Of a stretch of DNA of 64,000 nucleotides, positions 34,501 through 44,476 are shown one piece after another. Origin of the DNA: Cryptomeria japonica (lineage: Eukaryota; Streptophyta; Pinopsida; Cupressales; Cupressaceae); NCBI RefSeq assembly GCF_030272615.1, contig NC_081413.1, forward strand, positions 606,708,209-606,772,208, given 5' to 3'. Made by a program: the position numbers and the translations under genes. The notes under the pieces were generated by a model. The model was not told the DNA's origin, made no database searches, and saw only the letters and a list, made by a program, of their open reading frames with translations. Position 1 is the first letter of the stretch; each line of letters opens with the position of its first letter.

Positions 34501-35515
34501 CAGAAATCTAAGATTTAGGCAAACTGTCAAGATAAACCTAAAAACAAACAGCCAAAACCCAAACAAAAACACATCTGATAGACATAAATCAGAAACCCTA
34601 AGTCGAAAATACTAAATGCAAACCTAAGGCCCTCGTAGAAAGGTAAAGGAAAGCAAATTAAAGGCATTGAATAAAAATAAAAAATAAAAAACCTGTCATT
34701 TTATCCTGTAGTCCAAGATTACGGCAAACTTCGGGCGCCTGATTTCGCCTTGCAACGACAACGATAAGATCCACTAAGTTAGCATCATTTCTGAATTCGC
34801 TCGCAAGCCCATAGGAAATCAACAGTTGCAGATATGCATGCGCCTCCAGATAGCTGGCATCCGCGGGCTTAATAATCTTTGCCTTCCACTCTCCAGCAAG
34901 CTTCCTCGCCGTCTTCTTAGCTTCAGCTGGCATAGCCTCCGCCTTCACAACCGACGGCAACGTCTCGAGAAGCAAGATACCAGCCCGCCTTCGCTGCAAA
35001 AATAAGGTATGCTCCTTGTCCGACTTTTGCTCTTGGTTAAAAAACCCTTCGAGAGCCTTCAGCACGAGCATCGCCGTCTTGGGAGCTGCCTTGAGAGCCC
35101 CCGGTGCCTCGTTGCGCAGCGCCGCGAGGTCTTTCTTCTTTTCCACCAGAAACTTCAGCAAGCCCTCCGCGTCCATCTTCTCGCACAGGTTTTTGAACTC
35201 GGCACGCGGCTTCACATCCGTTGCCTTATCCGTGATTTTGTCCGCACCTTTTTTAGCCTCAGCCGGACTCGAACCCTTGACAGCTGCTTGCGATTTTGCA
35301 ACTTTCGGTTCTTCTATTTTTATGCCGAGCTCTTGGGAACGCTTGTTCATGAGCTCTTCTAAAGTGTCGAAGTGATCTTGAAGCTCCTTCCACTGCGTTT
35401 TGAAGTTCACGAGGGCTGAAGTGTGAGATTCTAGTTCCAGGTAGGCCTTCTGCAGGAGCTCTCTCTTTGCGCTTACTTCACCCATGGCTGCCGAAATCGA
35501 ATCTACAACCGACAT
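22007..35515 (-). CDS. FRIGIDA-like protein, three exons, 512 aa
   Basis: Joined exons 35515-34693, 22841-22666 and 22546-22007 give 1539 nt with no internal stop. Residues 1-70 look like a coiled coil ([40 protein letters not shown]). About 71-105 is a Lys/Ala-rich linker. About 106-375 is the FRIGIDA domain: [112 protein letters not shown]. Residues 374-396 are basic (DRKRS, TKRPRV), a probable nuclear signal; the tail to 512 is Ser/Gly/Tyr/Pro-rich. Length is normal for the family. In Arabidopsis, FRIGIDA and FRL1 help activate the flowering repressor FLC; what this FRL3/FRL4-like member does here is unknown. I start at ATG 35515 because the upstream codons include no ATG and a splice-acceptor-like TTTACAG. 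It is the only intact host gene seen. Confidence 0.9.
22666..22841 (-). CDS. FRIGIDA-like gene, exon 2 (residues 275-333)
   Basis: The acceptor is TTGTCTGTCGCAG. The first two bases AT join the G from exon 1 to make Asp-275, followed by [17 protein letters not shown]. The donor is GCGCAG/GTATGC, phase 0. The 176 nt plus the carried base give 59 codons exactly, which supports the junctions. Confidence 0.9.
25039..25930 (+). mobile_element. Possible copia-type LTR in intron 1
   Basis: TGTTGATTGTAATTAGGG at 25039 looks like a copia LTR start. Near 25705 is a GCTGGGTTTTTCTTCATAGG / AGGTTTTCCCAGGGTAATTG stretch, which resembles the transcribed part of plant copia LTRs. No primer-binding site follows clearly and no second LTR copy is seen, so this may be a solo LTR or a remnant. 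Confidence 0.4.
26340..27600 (+). other. Unidentified weakly coding stretch in intron 1
   Basis: Short plus-strand open frames (26633-26821, 62 codons; 27311-27592, 93 codons) with words such as [20 protein letters not shown], and between them a shifted frame with [18 protein letters not shown]. They look like decayed TE coding sequence but I cannot assign a family. Confidence 0.3.
28037..29035 (-). pseudogene. Ty3/gypsy reverse transcriptase fragment in intron 1
   Basis: On the minus strand, in order: [18 protein letters not shown], a broken [21 protein letters not shown] word, [79 protein letters not shown] and [20 protein letters not shown]. These are successive blocks of the gypsy RT. 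The catalytic pair normally D-D in FxDDILIYS reads V-D, and stops or frameshifts break the frame (for example in DLRSGYHQI-type sequence). Left end near 28037, right end joined to a copia piece. Confidence 0.85.
28521..28874. repeat. 177-bp tandem duplication inside the gypsy fragment
   Basis: AATAATAAAAAAAGGATACT starts at 28521 and 28698. The two 177-bp units appear identical by eye. It doubles the part of the RT carrying the KKxD/RMCxDxR region. Confidence 0.92.
29040..30730 (-). pseudogene. Ty1/copia gag-protease-integrase fragment in intron 1
   Basis: Minus strand from ATG at 30730: [20 protein letters not shown] with a stop where the usual Trp of the NYxTWK motif lies; gag helices [20 protein letters not shown] and [16 protein letters not shown]; zinc knuckle [14 protein letters not shown] (CX2CX4HX4C); protease region WYID followed by a one-base deletion that destroys the D-S-G catalytic motif; GAG-pre-integrase [16 protein letters not shown] and [14 protein letters not shown]; integrase [20 protein letters not shown] and TLRSDNEG. 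It stops near 29040 before the rest of integrase and RT. It is non-functional: a stop, a frameshift and truncation. Confidence 0.9.
30751..30829. repeat. 40-bp tandem duplication just upstream of the copia gag
   Basis: AAATAGGTGAAGTTATTTAA begins at 30751 and 30791, and both copies continue identically to GCTTATT. This lies where the copia leader would be. Confidence 0.9.
31455..31900 (+). pseudogene. LINE RNase H fragment in intron 1
   Basis: [20 protein letters not shown] then [14 protein letters not shown], a shifted NNVEFQGI-like word, and [12 protein letters not shown]-type sequence around 31674. These are the D, E and D neighbourhoods of plant LINE RNase H. Stops and a frameshift are present, and it is antisense to the host gene. 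Confidence 0.65.
32300..33640. other. No gene recognised in this part of intron 1
   Basis: AT-rich, with A-runs on the plus strand increasing toward 34 kb. Short open frames only, without motifs. Confidence 0.55.
33640..34640. repeat. Diverged ~500-bp tandem duplication next to exon 1
   Basis: Landmarks recur with an offset near 500 bp: AAGCTTCTCACAAGAGACAC (33,658) and AAGCTTCTAAAAGGAGACAC (34,161); CCAATCTGAAAAACCGAAAC (33,835) and CCAATCTGAAAAAAAGAAAC (34,294); and GATAAACATAAATCCTATAA (34,042) and GATAGACATAAATCAGAAAC (34,577). Divergence is considerable, so the event is old. Confidence 0.7.
34693..35515 (-). CDS. FRIGIDA-like gene, exon 1 (residues 1-274 plus one base)
   Basis: It ends ATG ACA G with the donor GTTTTTTA immediately after, in phase 1. 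The exon is clearly more GC-rich than its flanks and encodes the coiled coil, the linker and about two thirds of the FRIGIDA domain. Two plus-strand open frames of just under 120 codons cross it; they are antisense shadows. Confidence 0.9.
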
Positions 35516-36000
35516 ACCCTGTAAATTCACACTAAGGTTTCAGTTACGCCGAGGTATACAAAATGCACTCCCAGTGATTCGAAACCCTAACCCGTCACCT
35601 GCATGCTATGCGCTACTGTGTTGTTTGTCTGATATACCTAGAATCCTTCTGTTTTTCAAGAGACTTCTAGGCCGTGGGATTCGGATCCTGTGGTTAAGAT
35701 TTAATTACTTTCAAATATCTAGCCCGTTTGGAGGTTATTTCCATCCTTCTTATTTATTTTTATTAAAAAGATATTTCATTTTCTTCAAGTCGGTTCCCTT
35801 AGTTTGTACATTCCTTTTATACCTAGAACTTTCTATTTTACTTAGCAAAAATTATAAATCTGTTTCTTTCAGGTAAGGTCATAGTTAGAGTGAAGCAGGT
35901 CTGGAATTTGACGGCCATCTTTGTCTGTCATATGATTTTTTTATGATTGTTTAGTCATTCTAATGCCTTTTGTTTTAGGTTTTAAAAAAAATGTTAAGGG
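35516..36000 (-). promoter_or_regulatory. 5' flank of the FRIGIDA-like gene with TATA-like and telobox words
   Basis: On the minus strand TATAAAA lies at 35821-35815, about 300 nt upstream of the start codon. Between it and the ATG is TTAGGGTTT (35590-35582), the reverse of the telobox AAACCCTAA found near the starts of many plant housekeeping genes. TTTACAG just before the ATG could be the end of a 5' UTR intron. No transcription start can be fixed from sequence. Confidence 0.35.
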
Positions 36001-36500
36001 TCAATTTTTTTTAACTCGTGAATAGTTTAGCTTAATATAAATTCTTTAAGGTTCATAGGATAATGCATTAAAAAATTAGAAATGATTATATCTTATCATT
36101 TCAATTGTTAGAAGTTTCTATATGTATATTTAAGACAATCTTATAAAAAATATTAAAAAATAAATTGACAATGTTTCTAAATTTATATAAGAAAAAACAT
36201 ACTAAAAATTCATATAAAATTAGAAACAAGTGGAGGACAAGCAGAATGGAGATTTTTTATTTATTTATGGTAATAAATCAAATTGAGAAATAATGAAATG
36301 ACCTTTCTATTTTATTTAGCAAATATTATAAATTTGTTTCTTTCATGTTTAGTTAGAGTGAACAATACATTAGCAAATGCATTCTAAACTAGAGTGGTTC
36401 TTTTTTTTTTGTGCATTTGTATTTCATGTCTAGTTAGAGTGAACAACACACTAGCAAATGCATTCTAAACTAGGAGTGGTTGGTTTGTTTTTTTTGGTGC
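35835..36500. repeat. Short duplications upstream of the FRIGIDA-like gene
   Basis: CTTAGCAAAAATTATAAATC (about 35839) returns as TTTAGCAAATATTATAAATT (about 36314), each followed by a TTAGAGTGAA word. CATG(T/C)(T/C)TAGTTAGAGTGAA occurs at 36344 and 36425 (81-bp period), each copy followed by GCAAATGCATTCTAAACTAG. Confidence 0.75.
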
Positions 36501-36685
36501 ATTGGAACGTGGATAGGTTCTATTTTTTGTAGTAGACCAAACTCACAAATAATGAATGATTGAGATTTTTTTAGTGGGCCAAAGAATTTTTGTTCTTTCG
36601 TCTCACTATAATCAATAAAAAATAAAATATTTTGTTTTCATTGTCTCGAAATTCAATTTGATACTTTTAATAAGATGCACTCAAT

Positions 36686-36905
36686 AAATATAATAGACCT
36701 CTTTAAAAAATAATATGAAAACTAGAAATTTCAATACAATCACACACTACGATTAACTATTAAGATGATGAACCATACATAATAATTTTCACACCTTCAT
36801 TAAATATAATAGACCTCTTTAAAAAATAGTATGAAAACTAAAGAAAAAATCAATACAATTAACTATTAAGATGAACCATGCATAATATTTTCACACCTTC
36901 ATTTT
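36686..36905. repeat. 116-bp tandem duplication
   Basis: AAATATAATAGACCTCTTTA begins at 36686 and 36802. Both copies continue through CAATACAAT and AACTATTAAGATGA to TTTTCACACCTTCATT, with small deletions in the second copy. Confidence 0.85.
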
Positions 36906-38500
36906 GCTTATTAATTTGAGATCAATTGAAATTGAAATTGATTTAATAAAAGATTTTAGTGTATCGTTTTATTATCTTAAAGACAAAGATGTTATATAGA
37001 TTGACCATTTTAAAAACATAGTTATGTGAAATGCAATTTCAATATATTTTTCATAAAATATTCAAATTCTTATTGTTTTGGATAATCTCAATGGATTGAC
37101 TTGGTTTGTTTTTGAAAATAGAAACAACTAAAATATGCAATAAATACAAGCCAAAAAGTCATGCATAAAATAACAAACCAATTCCTCTACGTTTTGATCT
37201 CTTTTTGGTGTTACTGTGATCATTTTTTGTCGTATGAAGGGTTTAGTTTAGTGGGTATGGTAGGTTTCAACTTGCATATACTTTTGAAAAACAATTGGAA
37301 AATGTCCATAAATTTTGTAATATTTAAGATTTCTAGAATTCAAATTCCAAATTGCAGAGATCATCCAAACATACCATACGAAGAAAAAACAATGTTCTTT
37401 TCTTGATATTTTGCCCTCTCTTAGATACTTTGCTTTCTACTTTATGACTTTTCAATGTTGCCTAGCAAACCCAAATGCCTTCCTTTGCCTATTTAAACAA
37501 AGGCCTTAGATAAAATTGTTATATGTTAGATGAAATTGTTTTATCAATATTATTTTCTTGATATTATGCCAAATGGAATATGCTCTCCTAGTCAACTAAT
37601 TGTGAGACCATCGTAATGTAATGAATTTAATCTCTAGTCAAACTTAAATATAGAAAAATGATAACAAGCTTTTGGGTTGGCTTTATCATGTTACTATGGG
37701 TTTTTAAAGACTGTTCTCAATTCATTTGCTAAGAAAAGCCCTTTATAATTAGTGTGGTACACCATTGGTGATTTTATTTTTGGAAGTTTTATGGCAGTTT
37801 GTTGGTTTCCACGATATATCATACTTCAAGTTTTTAAACTTTAAACTCTTTAGACTCTAAATAATGTTTCCCATATGGTTGGACTACAATGTACCTCATC
37901 TACCACTGCTACCAAACTTGCAAGACAATCTACTAAACTATTAACATGTTTATGCTTTGAAAATCTTGAAATTGTATTGTTATTTCTGTAAATCTAAGTT
38001 GTTATTTATGACTTGCATCCTTAACATTATTCTAGCTTGTTTTGTTTCAATGTTCATTTGTAAATCTTCCAATTATTTGAAACATACAATGTGAAATACA
38101 TCAAACATTAGTAAGATTAATAAATTGTAGAAACTATCTTTGTAGGTTGTGCAAATGGAACTAGAGTTGACTACAAATGCAATTGTTTCCATCGATGTTG
38201 GACACATTGTTTCATCTCCACTTCTTCGAGTTTTATCTTTTAAGAAATTAACTACCAATGAAAACCAAGTTGAGTGGTACAAGGTTGTATTGATTGATGG
38301 AAACCACATGCAATTAGTCATACTCCCAATAAAATTCAATGATCTTTTTTTATCTAAAAAAACTAAAAATAGGATCTATAGTATCATTAATAAATTACAT
38401 TTATCTAAACACTAGAGATTTGAGGTAGCTTGTGACATTCACAAATTTCCAATGTTATATTAACAATCACGACAATGTGTAACAAAGCAATCAAAAGCAT
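36906..38500. other. AT-rich intergenic DNA, no gene seen
   Basis: The longest open frame (38149-38415, 88 codons) has no recognisable motif and an open frame of equal size overlaps it on the other strand. Nothing else is supported. Confidence 0.55.
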
Positions 38501-38509
38501 GTACTCCAA

Positions 38510-38740
38510 ACACTTTGTAATATAATTGTCACAATTATGCAAACCACAAATTGTGTAATATAATAGTCACAAATGTGTAATCTACAAATTGTGTAATACA
38601 ACTATCATGATTATGTAATCCACACTCTATAATGTAATAGTCATAGTTATATGATCCACAGATAATGTAATATAATAGTCATAATTATATGATCCACACA
38701 TAGGCTATAATATTATAGGCACAATAATGCAATTCACATG
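38510..38740. repeat. Degenerate minisatellite, unit about 40-47 bp
   Basis: GTAATATAATAGTCA-(C/T)-A words followed by an ATTATG(T/C)AA or ATATGATCCACA end recur about five times with drift. Confidence 0.75.
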
Positions 38741-39300
38741 GTGCACATGGTAGTGACAAACATCAAGACGATTAAAAATTCTTTAAGTTTCATCATCCAT
38801 ATTGAATTAATCAATACATTAAGCACCAATTATCCTTAAACTAAACTTGCTATTAAAACAAACCTAACTTCAACTATTGACTAAGATCTCCTCTTGTGTA
38901 CCATATATAATCTAATTTAAGCTGATATGTAACCAATATCACATTTGAGAAGTTAAAAATAATGTTCACCAAACCTTTAAAATATCTAGAAACAAAATAG
39001 AGTAGTTTTTCTTTGTTACTTTCAACCCATACACTACATATTATTTTCCTCATAAAAATTACAAATTTAAATGAGATGCACCACATTGAATTATCCTTGT
39101 CACTTTCTTGAAAACCAAAGCAATAAAGTTTATAAGCAAATCAAAGAAAACCATGAAAATATTATCACCTTCAATTTTCCAAAACAAAAGCTCTCCCAAA
39201 GAATAATTCCAAGGAAATAAAATTAAACTACCTCATCATTTAAAGAAACCAAAAACCTAACACAATGTATGTGTAAAATGAATTTTATATAGAAATTTAC

Positions 39301-39670
39301 CTAACCCTATACAACTATCAAAGGTCCTCTCTTTTTTTTTACGTTTCTATTTTTTCTTTAATAAAAAAAAAGTGTGAAAAATATTTCCAAAACATTTAAA
39401 ACAACCTTTTCTGAAATTTTAATTTGGCAAGACTTCTCTGAAACAAGATTGGGGTATCGAATATTTTAACCTTGAACAATATTTCCTAACCTTAGCTAAC
39501 TGTCAAAAGTCCTTTCTTTTCATCCATTTATATTCCTCTCTTAACAACAACAAAAGGAAAAAGAAAAAACGAAAGAACTTCCAAACCCTCTAAAACAACC
39601 TTCTTTGATTTTTTAATTTTCGAAGTCTTCTAAAAAACAATACTAGGTAATTTGATAACATTTTCACCTT
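39301..39670. repeat. Diverged ~185-bp tandem duplication
   Basis: CTAACCCTATACAACTATCA at 39301 corresponds to CTAACCTTAGCTAACTGTCA at 39486. Both are followed by A/AGTCCT, a T-rich run, TAAAACAACCTT and a CCTTGAACAATA ending. Confidence 0.7.
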
Positions 39671-40915
39671 GAACAATACCTTAGAAATATATGTATGCAA
39701 AAATATCTAGAATTGAAAAGAGAAAATGCTATCAAATGACCCAAAATTGTGAAAATTAAATGACAAATAATTTAAAAACTTGATGTACTTCACAAAATAG
39801 TTGGCTAGATTTTACCTAAATAATATTAACCTAGATTAGATGAATGACATGTACTCAATTGGTAAGTTCTCCCATGTTCAAATCCATAGGAAACATGTTA
39901 AATGTTAATATGAATAAATGCAATGTGTTAAATCATGGTAAACAATGGCTTCCACTATAGGGCATAGAAAACTCCAACTAGAGAAAAAAGATGCACTTTG
40001 TAAGCGAATTTGACAAAACCAATCGAAGGCCTCTTGTAAGGAAAATTACTTGATCCAAAATAAAATTACACATAAACTTCCCTTCATTATTTGTGTAAAA
40101 TTCTCTCTACGTATCTAATTTAAATACTCATTTTTTCAAAGACAAAATCAAATCATTTCTTAAACCTCTTCAAATGCAAGAGGGTATGTTCTAATATTTT
40201 TACCCTAAAAATTCTCATGCAAGGTCTAGGTGCAAACATTGTCCTTGTTTAAAATCAAAACAAAATATAGCTATTGAGATCCATAAAAAAAAATTGTTTT
40301 ACTGAGAATATTTAATCTACCTTCAATCAATCGAAATAAATTTTTCGCTTATTTTGCCAAGTTTTATCTCTAGTTTAAAGCTAATTTTGTGTGGAGTAAC
40401 ATTTAGTTTATCCATAGGAGTTTTTTTTTTTGTTTTTTTTCTCAAGAGTTTTGGTGAAAGAGCAAAGCTCTACAATTTATTAATAAAATTGTTAGCATTC
40501 CTTGTTATTCAAAGTTCTACAATTTGTGGAGTTTTCATCTAAAATATTTAACCTTAAGTAAAATTTCTTGTTGAACACCTTACCCATCCTACGTTCGAGC
40601 CTTCCTCGCATACATATATTTTTCACCCTTGAGATTTACCAAATATCAACCTAACCATTAGAAAAAGTACACAGGCAGGTAGGCTGACATTTTCCCGGTG
40701 AATAAAAGGCTAGTTGAATAAGTGAGTATCTATGATAAAGGCAGTATTTAATATAAATTTGGATCATTTAACAATTATCATATCTAAAATACTAGTTGCT
40801 TAATAGCATCCTTGTGTCATGTGTCAAAGAGATAATATGAAGTCAAGTCAACGGATCTCTCATTATCAACCATGTCTTTGGATGAATCTCACGAGATAGA
40901 AGGGTTTGGAGCCTC
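39671..40915. other. AT-rich intergenic DNA, no gene seen
   Basis: Only short open frames without motifs; no repeat boundary I can support. Confidence 0.5.
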
Positions 40916-40919
40916 TATG

Positions 40920-41600
40920 ACCTTTTATGTTGTTGGACTAAGGAGGGGTACCTATTATAATCATTATTTTGAAAACATGAGTATTATAATCATTAGCTTG
41001 CTCACTAGACTTATATTCTTTATAATTTTCCTTCCTAGCTGAAACCTTTGGATTTGGATCTTTTACAATAAGAGCTTGAACCTTTGGAGACTTCAATGTA
41101 CCCTTGCATGTCAACTTATCTTGTTCCTTTGTGAACTGAGTTGTAAATCCATTGAGAGAGGGAATTTTGTGCGCATTGCCTAGGGCATCCATAGTAGCAT
41201 AAAATGCAGAAACAAAACTAAAAAATCATTGCTTAACTTAGCAAGAATAGGGAGAATCAAATGCTCATCCTCTTTAGTGACCCCACAATTAGATAACTAC
41301 AATCAAAGAGAATTGAGCTTTGTGAAGAAGTATTTGATATTAAGGATTAAGACTTGTTAATTCATTCTTGAACTTAAATTTCCTTATCTTATCTACCTTA
41401 CCAAGGAGAATCTCTAAGGTAGTCCACATTTCATTTGGATTTTTACGAGATACAACGTGATATAGATCTTATTTAAGAGAAATGGACATAACAAGAGTAC
41501 CAAGAGCTTCATCTCTTCTATCAAGTTATTTCTTCTTTATGTAGCACCTATTAGTTCTAGATTTGTGTCGAATGTGATTTTTTCCAACTTCAACTTCAAC
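40920..41600 (-). pseudogene. Copia gag remnant
   Basis: Minus-strand words in order: MWTTLEILLGKVDKIRKFKF, a broken EDEHLILPILAKLSNDF, FVSAFYATMDALGNAHKIPS and GFTTQFTKEQDKLTCKGTLK. This is the UBN2/DUF4219-type gag of plant copia elements, in which the DALG and FT..LT.EQDKL words are common. Only the last part (41192-40938) stays open. No protease or RT follows. Confidence 0.6.
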
Positions 41601-41774
41601 AAAAAAAAAAACCTCCATTTATGATTTTTTTCCTCGTGATACTTATTTGGAGTTAGAAGTAAAAAAATTAGCAAATTCATGATAAAATCATACAATACAA
41701 TTGAGAGACGGCAAATTACCCCTCACAATACAAGCAAATATCCCCTTTCTTCAAAAGAAATTGACACTAAAAGT

Positions 41775-42700
41775 GCCTATAGACACCTAAAAATGTCTCG
41801 TCACTAACACGCTAATTATTTGTCTTAATTAATTGAATAATTATTTAATTAATCTAATTGCGTTTCTTCTAAACTAATATTTCATCGTGTCTAATTATTC
41901 AATTTCCATCCTGATCATTTATTCATTTAACCTTCTTTTCTTATAATTAATTAAATAATTTTGTTATTTGGTTAATTTTGAAATAATACCTCTAATTAAA
42001 TAATATTTATTATTTAATTAAATTCAATTTCCAAGTTCCTATAATTAAATAATTCTTTAAGCTATTTAATTATCTAATTCATTCTTTACTAATTCGAAAT
42101 TCAAAAATCCCCAAATGCTAATTTCACTTAATTTCAATAAAATGTCTATTTCATTTCTTGATCTTGAAAATCCAAATTCAAATCATATGCAACTGAAATT
42201 TGAATTTCAAGCCAATTTCCTACAGCACATGTCAAAATCCTAACTAGCACTAACTTTCAATGTAATTGTCAATCACCTTTTTCTGACTAGGCAATCAATT
42301 CAATCATATCCTCAATTAACTCAATTAACTCATCAATCGGCTTTTTTGAGAAAACTCATCTAGTCATTTATTTCCCCAATCTATCAAGTTCATTGATCAA
42401 TCAATTCACTCAGCTCATCAATCAAATGAGTTTAACTCTCCATCAATTATGTCTCAACTGATCTTAACCTTTCATCAATTTTGTTCTCAAAAGCATCTCA
42501 ACCATTCAAATTCTCTCTATAAAATCTATAAATTCAACATCCATCTCCCATTCTCAATAACCACTATCTTTGAAATCATTGTCTCATTCTTATGTAGGAT
42601 TCCCAGTGCAACACTGAGAGCCAATCAACCACAACGATTGAAAAGAGCAATGGAAGCCATGAATGGGATCAATGAGGGGATCTTTAGATTAATTTCTATG
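41775..42700 (+). mobile_element. LTR-like block, same family as the one at 4.95-6.6 kb
   Basis: It begins (C)TATAGACACCTAAAAATGTC, matching the TGTAGACACCTAAAAATGGT start of the other block. It then has the same AT-rich TTAATTAATT section, a Thr/Ser-codon-like TCAATCA-rich section, a CTCTATAAAATCTATAAATTC TATA-like region near 42515, and a GAGCAATGGAAGCCATGAAT end where the other block has GAACAATGGAGCCGCATGGA. No coding domain and no second copy nearby, so probably a solo or truncated LTR. Confidence 0.45.
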
Positions 42701-42709
42701 TTTTATTGA

Positions 42710-44437
42710 TTTTTCATTATTTATTTCATTGTCATTACGGATCAGCTAGTTAGATTCTAGTTTTAAGTGGTTAACTTGTTTAAACTAGCTTTATTATGCC
42801 TAATTTTTCTGTGATGTAGGGCCAAATCAAATTCAAATTGAAATTATAAAATTATTTTTAAAAATATGCCAAAAAAATGCATGTAAAAAATTATAGAGCT
42901 CTTGAATACCTTTTTGATGCCGCATGAATCAAGATAATCAGAGTCCAAAGCAAAAAGTTCTAAGCTCGCAGGTGAAAAAGCAAGATTTGGCTTCAACCTG
43001 CAAAAATGGCACAAAATAGCAAAATTTCTGCTAACCTCCTATACCTAAAAAATTTACACAGTCGGCTTTCCAAAAATATGTTGTTTGAAAAACATTTCCT
43101 CTACATGTAAAAATTATGTTAAAATGGGAAAAAAAAACCTCTTTTAGGGCTTTAGGGTTCAAATCACAAGCCTCCTAGGAGGTAACAACATGACTAGGGT
43201 CTTCAAATTTAAGTGCTTAGTTTAGAAAAATTCAACCATTAACAATATTGAGGAGCAAAGTGGCAGTTCCCCACACACCACTCCACTTGCCACCTAGGCT
43301 TAAGCCTCACAACTTGCAATGTGATCACCACTAGTGGCTTCCACAAGACTTGAGCTCCAACAAAAAACATTGACAGGTTTTTTTTTTAATTGAGAATCTT
43401 TATTAAAATCTTAGTAAATGTTTATAAAAACTCAAAATCATACCAATTGCAAAGACAAACTAGCGTCAACATGACGTTGAGAGGACAATTACACCGAACA
43501 AAAAAATTCTCTATGAATATTTGTCAATATCAACCATTGCAGAGTAGTTGATGTCTATAAAGTACATTTGTTAAGTACGAATAATATGAATGATATATTG
43601 TAATGTTCCCAACTTGAGCCATGAGGATTGACTATGCATTGGTTGTCCTTTCCTTAGATTACCCAAGAGGAAAAGGACTTAGAGCATCATTTGATAAGTG
43701 TTAGAGTCTTTGGCTTACTCTCTATTCTATTTGTAAGTTGTGGGCAAGTTTTTTTATGCACCTTAAGTTAACATTAGTCAAAAGACTTACTATTTACTCT
43801 TTTGAGTACAATGACTTAAGATATGCATACTTTAAGTGAATTTTATTAAAGCAAAAAAGGCAAAAGGGGGTTTAGGAAAATAAGGAGCATATTAGCTCAT
43901 TTTTTAGGGTTCTATCTTGAGTATTAGATTGGATTTGCAATTAATCTATGGCTAAAATTAATTATTCCTTTGGGAGTCATTATATAACATATTAGGGTTC
44001 TCTTGGAGCTCATTGTGTGATGATACATTTCCCTATTATTGTTGCAATTTCTTGGCTCAAGGCTTGAAACCCTTGAGTAACCATGTTTTTAGAGAGACAT
44101 ACGAGCTCCCCCTAGTCAATAGAGTGTGTTTCGGTAGAAGGGTGTTGGTATGTGATGCCCTAGCACCTTGTCTTTAGAGTTGCCTATTCTTATTACGTTT
44201 TGGAGACCATTTTGGAGTGATTTAGAGGAATCAAAATCAAATGTGGATAACCTACAACAATATTCCTACATGTTCCTGAACATCCTTGATGTTAACATCA
44301 ACAACGACAAGTGTGATGTCACTATGAGACCTGACACTAATTTTTTTAAGGTTTTGGAAAGGGTGGCTAGGGTTTTGAAGGTATTTTCCTAGGTATTTGG
44401 TCATAAACATGTATAATATTGGTTACATTCATCTTAG
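42710..44437. other. Intergenic DNA, no gene; possible minus-strand retroposed 3' end at 43,379-43,410
   Basis: No motif-bearing open frame. A T-run (about 43,379-43,389) followed by TTAATTGAGAATCTTTATT reads on the minus strand as AATAAAG shortly before a poly-A run. That could be the tail of an old LINE or processed insert, but no matching target-site duplication was found. Confidence 0.35.
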
Positions 44438-44463
44438 ATAATAATAATAATAATAATAATAAA
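44438..44463. repeat. (TAA)n microsatellite
   Basis: Eight to nine consecutive TAA/ATA units directly upstream of the LINE RNase H remnant. Confidence 0.9.
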
Positions 44464-44476
44464 ATAAATAGATGGG

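Larger units (their letters stand above)
22842..34692 (-). other. Intron 1 of the FRIGIDA-like gene (11,851 bp)
   Basis: GT/AG ends and correct phase on both sides. It contains, from acceptor to donor side: unremarkable AT-rich sequence (22.9-25.0 kb), an LTR-like stretch (25.0-25.9), unidentified weakly coding sequence (26.3-27.6), gypsy RT (28.04-29.03), copia gag to integrase (29.04-30.73), LINE RNase H (31.45-31.9), and an A-rich plus-strand stretch with a duplicated 500-bp unit (33.6-34.6). The gypsy and copia pieces lie in the same direction as the gene. Confidence 0.85.

Noticed and set aside
35009-35375. Plus-strand open frames of just under 120 codons across FRIGIDA-like exon 1
   Set aside because: Antisense to a well-supported exon; they are open because the exon is GC-richer and Lys/Ala/Glu-rich.
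35513-35530. GTG start five codons upstream for the FRIGIDA-like protein
   Set aside because: Plant nuclear genes use ATG. The upstream codons include a splice-acceptor-like TTTACAG, and the ATG at 35515 gives the usual family N-terminus.
38510-38740. CRISPR-like array
   Set aside because: The units are degenerate and contiguous without unique spacers, and the host is a plant; this is a minisatellite.
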